Source: Methanobacterium_B sp963703015 (GTDB lineage: Archaea; Methanobacteriota; Methanobacteria; Methanobacteriales; Methanobacteriaceae). From it: a stretch of 64,000 nt of DNA. The stretch covers positions 2,658,904-2,722,903 of the forward strand of contig OY969779.1 of the NCBI GenBank assembly GCA_963703015.1, read 5' to 3'. This document shows positions 62,682 through 64,000 of this stretch, one piece after another (within the stretch, counting starts at the first letter, position 1; every line of letters begins with the position of its first letter). Below the pieces are notes generated by a model. That model ran no database searches and had not been told where the DNA came from. It saw only the letters and a program-made list of their open reading frames with translations. A program made the position numbers and the translations under genes.

Positions 62682-63134
62682 TTGGAAGAAGATATATACA
62701 GAATGTTCAGTGGAATAAAGAGATATTTAAAGGAGGATAAAAAGGAGAAATGGTATGACTACCTCATTGCAATATTGGTAAATTTAATACTCCTCTACAT
62801 TGCCAATAACATTATTTACTGGAACCTTTCATTTATTGCAGCTTCATTTTCCGATGTTTTATGGGCTGTTAACATCAGTCTCATTGTGGCCGTAGTTGCC
62901 AATGTTTCATTCATAGTATACGATCCAAGATGGTTCAAGATATGTTCTAAAATTATCATGAACATCACAGCTCTGGTTGCTGCCTTCACCTTACTAACGG
63001 TTTTCCCCTTTGTCATAAACCAGTTCTTATTGGCTTTGGGACTTAAATTCATCCTAATTATCGGAATAGTAGCATCATTTGTATCGATAATATTCCAGAT
63101 CTTGAAGCTCGTATACCACATGGCATCATATTAA
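62682..63134 (+). CDS. Small polytopic membrane protein
   Basis: This 150-aa protein starts at the TTG at 62682, supported by GGGGAGGATG 4-6 nt upstream. It has a charged N-terminus and about four membrane helices (LIAILVNLILLYIANNIIYW, DVLWAVNISLIVAVVANVSF, IIMNITALVAAFTLLTVFPF, ILIIGIVASFVSIIFQILKL). No family is recognised. It lies on the same strand as the two enzymes around it. Confidence 0.75.
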   Translation: MEEDIYRMFSGIKRYLKEDKKEKWYDYLIAILVNLILLYIANNIIYWNLSFIAASFSDVLWAVNISLIVAVVANVSFIVYDPRWFKICSKIIMNITALVAAFTLLTVFPFVINQFLLALGLKFILIIGIVASFVSIIFQILKLVYHMASY

Positions 63135-63193
63135 CTGTAAAAGCACCATGCTAAAATAAAAAATAGAGAAATCTAACAAGTCGGGATAAAAAT

Positions 63194-63715
63194 ATGAATT
63201 ACATATACATAGCAACCAGCCTCGATGGACTCATAGCAAGGCCAGACGGAAGTTTGGATTGGCTTTTAAATCTGGATGACCCCGAAGAGGATTATGGTTT
63301 TGCAGAGTTTATAGATAAAATTGATGCCATAGTCATGGGCAGAAAAACCTTTGAAACAGTGCTAAACTTTGATGAATGGCCCTACTCAAAACCAATGTTT
63401 GTGTTGAGCACAACCATCCAAAACATACCAAGTAGACTACATGGAAAGGTTGAGGTACTAAGTGGTGATCCAAGGATTATTGTAGAAGAACTCAATTCAA
63501 GGGGATTTGAAAATCTTTACATAGATGGTGGACAAACCATCCAAAGATTCCTCAGAGATGATCTGATCCATGAGATGATCATCACCACAGCATCAGTCAT
63601 CATTGGTGAGGGAATACCATTGTTCAATGGACTTTCTGGAGATATTAAATTTAAATGTAAAAAAGTCGAAGTTTTAAATCCATATCTAGTGAAACATTAC
63701 TATGAAAGAGATTAA
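63194..63715 (+). CDS. DHFR/RibD C-terminal family reductase
   Basis: This 173-aa protein has the dihydrofolate-reductase-like fold: YIYIATSLDGLIARPDGSLD, DAIVMGRKTFETVLNF and LYIDGGQTIQRFLRDDLIHE, with the NADPH-binding GRKTFE. Similar proteins are often annotated as RibD C-terminal or YwjB/YyaP-type. The single domain (no deaminase) argues that it is not bacterial RibD itself; substrate is not known. It ends 285 bp before the window edge, which then shows nothing. Confidence 0.88.
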   Translation: MNYIYIATSLDGLIARPDGSLDWLLNLDDPEEDYGFAEFIDKIDAIVMGRKTFETVLNFDEWPYSKPMFVLSTTIQNIPSRLHGKVEVLSGDPRIIVEELNSRGFENLYIDGGQTIQRFLRDDLIHEMIITTASVIIGEGIPLFNGLSGDIKFKCKKVEVLNPYLVKHYYERD

Positions 63716-64000
63716 TAAATTTAATCAAAAAATGATTATGAAGATCTGCTGATAGAAGTTGTGTAAGTTTGAAGCTATGATTTAGTACTATACTTTTTTT
63801 GTGAAGCTGATGATTTTAAAAATAATTTATTTACTAAATAATTGAACATGAAGTTTTTTGGGATCACATTCTATCCATCAACATAGTTGTCAAATTAGTT
63901 TGCATTGAATCAAAAAAATCTAAAAAATCTAAAATTTATTTTTAAAAATACAAGTCAATTTTACTATAAAATATAAAATTGTCAAATTAGGCCTAAATAC

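Overview
This window comes from a methanogenic archaeon of the order Methanobacteriales, most likely a mesophilic Methanobacterium-type organism. The evidence is AT-rich DNA with TATA-box promoters, proteins carrying pseudomurein-binding repeats, cyclic 2,3-diphosphoglycerate synthetase, a thermosome, PriS/PriL primase, the archaeal aromatic pathway enzymes (ADH synthase and 3-dehydroquinate synthase II), an McrD homologue, a short CbiX/CfbA-type chelatase, UPF0058, and an HMG-CoA synthase/thiolase pair. I saw no rRNA, tRNA, CRISPR array or insertion sequence.

Layout. 1-422 is the end of an ABC-2 permease. 783-7666 (minus) is a surface-glycan cluster: a frameshifted GT2 glycosyltransferase, three GT4-like glycosyltransferases and a DUF2206-like polytopic protein. 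8401-12966 (minus) is a compact kaiC-kaiB-kaiB-histidine kinase operon with no kaiA. 13536-15810 (plus) holds three secreted or anchored proteins with a WxL-like organisation, ending in a bidirectional terminator. 16957-19786 holds a pseudomurein-binding Ig-like protein, a stand-alone THUMP protein and two pilin-like proteins. 20269-24466 (plus) is a roadblock / KaiC-like-GTPase fusion / two KaiC-like ATPases / TPR cluster. 24723-26419 groups a CfbA-like chelatase, an FmdE-family protein and an orphan McrD.

26999-34469 is mostly information processing: metG, a DUF530-like protein and a double-HTH protein on the minus strand, then priL and priS on the plus strand. 34972-42502 (minus) runs through a pseudomurein-binding protein, an archaeal signal peptidase, the CCA-adding enzyme, 2',3'-cyclic phosphodiesterase, an HprK-like P-loop protein, aroB', aroA' and a methyltransferase. 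43944-51042 (minus) holds a large Ig-repeat surface protein, an HI0933-type flavoprotein, aspS and hisD. 51355-55445 (plus) has UPF0058, cpgS and the thermosome. The remainder has a PPOX-fold flavoprotein, a rhodanese, a TetR regulator with a clear palindromic operator, thiolase and HMG-CoA synthase, a 1.1-kb gene-poor stretch with repeats and operators, a 5-formyl-THF cyclo-ligase-like gene, and a DHFR/RibD-like reductase.

The most interesting content is two separate KaiC-family signalling loci about 7.3 kb apart. One is a canonical-looking KaiBC timer candidate: KaiC has both Walker sites, both catalytic Glu pairs, a two-hydroxyl pair at the phosphorylation-site position and a C-terminal coiled coil. 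It sits with two different KaiBs and a PAS-PAS-GAF histidine kinase. The other combines a roadblock protein with a fused degenerate-KaiC/small-GTPase protein and two divergent KaiC-like ATPases. Function of both is inferred from sequence only.
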